DNA of 5,922 nt, taken from assembly GCA_030149995.1 (NCBI GenBank), contig JASLGV010000388.1, positions 1 through 5,922 on the forward strand, in the 5' to 3' direction. The notes beneath the pieces were generated by a model, which made no database searches, was not told where the DNA came from, and saw only the letters and a list, made by a program, of their open reading frames with translations. The position numbers and the translations under genes are program-made. Positions within the stretch are counted from its first letter, which is position 1. The number at the start of each line of letters is the position of its first letter. Below, piece by piece: positions 4,774-5,922 of this stretch. The stretch is from Pedobacter sp. (GTDB lineage Bacteria; Bacteroidota; Bacteroidia; Sphingobacteriales; Sphingobacteriaceae).

Positions 4774-4801
4774 AAAAAAAAAACTAATTCTGTTTTTTTT
4801 T
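4774..4801. repeat. A10 and T9 homopolymer runs upstream of the ATPase gene
   Basis: Ten A residues (4774-4783) and nine T residues (4793-4801) are separated by nine bases, so they could pair as a weak hairpin. They lie in the divergent intergenic region, within the likely upstream region of the ATPase promoter. Such runs bend DNA, raise promoter activity, and can change length by slippage. Confidence 0.6.
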
Positions 4802-4838
4802 CTATTTTAGGAGAAAAAATTAACGACAATCTTGTAGA

Positions 4839-5922
4839 ATGGAAAGTATTTACATTAAGGGATTTGGAGGAATAAAAGATTCCAAAATCTCTATAAATAA
4901 TATCAATATAATTATTGGTAAATCAGCCTCTGGTAAGAGTATAACTATAAAATTAACATACTTTTTTAAAAATATTTTTAGAGATTTTTTTGATTCTGCT
5001 GAAAATGAGTCTAAAGCAGAACTTAAAAGAAAACTGGTTGCCATTTTTGAGGAAATCTTTCCACCTGAATCTTGGAAAGATAACTTGTTTGAGGTAAAGT
5101 ACTATTATAATGAAAGGGATTATGCTTTGATCTCAAGGCAAACATTAAAATCAAAATTAGCTATAACATTTTCACCAGTAGTCTCTAAACAGTTTTCACA
5201 TGCAAAAAGATTGATAAAATTGGATAAAGCCAAATTTGAATCCAAAGACCAATTTGAGATTTATCGCACAGATCATAAAGTTTTTGAAAAATATTTAAGT
5301 TTGGTTAGAACTGAAATAGGGCCTAATTGCGGCTTCTCTCAAATCTTTATTCCTGCTGGTCGATCTTTCTTTGCTACCTTACAAAGTTCAATTTTTTCAT
5401 TCCTATCGAATAATAAAGCTATTGATCCATTTCTAATTAAATTTGGTTCATTCTATGAAAATATAAAAGGAATTGCATCTCGTGTAAACAACTTTGGTAA
5501 TGACGATAAAATTATTAATGATTTAATGATTGAAATTTTAGGAGGTAAATATCAAAGGATAAAAAGTAAAGATTGTATAGTTCACGAAGATAAAAGAGTA
5601 ATAAATCTGGCATACGCATCAAGTGGACAACAAGAAACTTTGCCATTAGCTTTAATATTAAAAGCATTGACCAGAATTAATTTTGCTGGTGGTGGTGTAA
5701 TTTTATATATTGAAGAACCTGAAGCACATTTATTTCCTGGTGCACAAAAGAAAATTGTCGAGCTAATTGTTTCAATATTTAAGCTATCAAAAAGTAAGAT
5801 TCAAGTTTTAATAACAACACATAGTCCATACATAATTTCATCTTTTAACAATCTGCTTGAAGCTGGACTAATTTACGAGAATGAGTCCAAAAGAGAGAAG
5901 CTTTTCGAGGTTGTAAATAAAT
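4839..5922 (+). CDS. ABC-type AAA ATPase (OLD/AAA15-like), cut at the right edge
   Basis: The frame runs from the ATG at 4839 without a stop to the window end, 361 codons. It is an ABC-type ATPase of the broad AAA15/AAA21/OLD-like group. Visible motifs in order: Walker A GKSASGKS at 27-34, immediately after a short N-terminal strand pair; a FIPAGRSF segment at 170-177, common in this group; an ABC signature-like YASSGQQE at 259-266; Walker B VILYIEEPEAHLFP at 287-300 with the catalytic glutamate pair; and a switch histidine in TTHSPY at 326-331. The segment between Walker A and the signature is a helical insertion rather than the long coiled coil of SMC/Rad50 proteins. Many relatives are phage-defence ATPases that work with a nuclease or other effector, or carry a C-terminal TOPRIM nuclease; here the C-terminus is missing. 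The start is preceded by a stop in frame at 4821. The gene is visibly more AT-rich than the mob genes, fitting acquired cargo. Confidence 0.85.
   Translation, partial: MESIYIKGFGGIKDSKISINNINIIIGKSASGKSITIKLTYFFKNIFRDFFDSAENESKAELKRKLVAIFEEIFPPESWKDNLFEVKYYYNERDYALISRQTLKSKLAITFSPVVSKQFSHAKRLIKLDKAKFESKDQFEIYRTDHKVFEKYLSLVRTEIGPNCGFSQIFIPAGRSFFATLQSSIFSFLSNNKAIDPFLIKFGSFYENIKGIASRVNNFGNDDKIINDLMIEILGGKYQRIKSKDCIVHEDKRVINLAYASSGQQETLPLALILKALTRINFAGGGVILYIEEPEAHLFPGAQKKIVELIVSIFKLSKSKIQVLITTHSPYIISSFNNLLEAGLIYENESKREKLFEVVNK

Noticed and set aside
4850..5044. Minus-strand open frame of 64 codons
   Set aside because: It is antisense to the N-terminal part of the ATPase, which shows unambiguous motifs.

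Overview
The window most likely comes from a Bacteroidota genome (Sphingobacteriia, Flavobacteriia or a relative). The evidence is the pairing of a BfmA/BtgA-type mobilization protein with a DUF5712-type relaxase, which I know only from this phylum, together with low GC and starts that mostly lack a Shine-Dalgarno sequence. It reads as the mobilization and regulatory part of an integrated mobilizable element, with AT-rich cargo starting at the right edge. No integrase, coupling protein or type IV secretion gene lies in the window, so 'mobilizable element' rests on the mobilization genes alone.

Layout from left to right: (1) 1-99, minus strand, possible start of a gene that runs off the left edge. 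(2) 100-505, about 400 bases with no gene but several inverted repeats, two of them interleaved like a pseudoknot. (3) 506-751, plus strand, a small XRE-type repressor. (4) 2907 down to 770, minus strand, a tightly packed four-gene operon: excisionase-like helix-turn-helix protein, small winged-helix-like protein, BfmA/BtgA-type accessory protein, DUF5712-type relaxase. Gaps between these genes are 1, 3 and 4 bases. (5) 2908-3254, a repeat-rich non-coding segment ahead of that operon, with paired GTATAC palindromes, a strong hairpin and a partial self-duplication. It is the best candidate for the origin of transfer and the control region. (6) 3557-3255, minus strand, a second excisionase-like protein. 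(7) 4718-3615, minus strand, a 367-residue protein I do not recognise. (8) 4719-4838, a divergent promoter region. (9) 4839 to the right edge, plus strand, an ABC-type AAA ATPase cut off by the window end.

Inferred working model: the small DNA-binding proteins control the element and the mob operon; the BfmA-type protein and the relaxase assemble on an oriT in 2960-3115 and nick it; transfer uses the conjugation machinery of another element. The ATPase is likely cargo, possibly part of a defence system whose other members lie outside the window.
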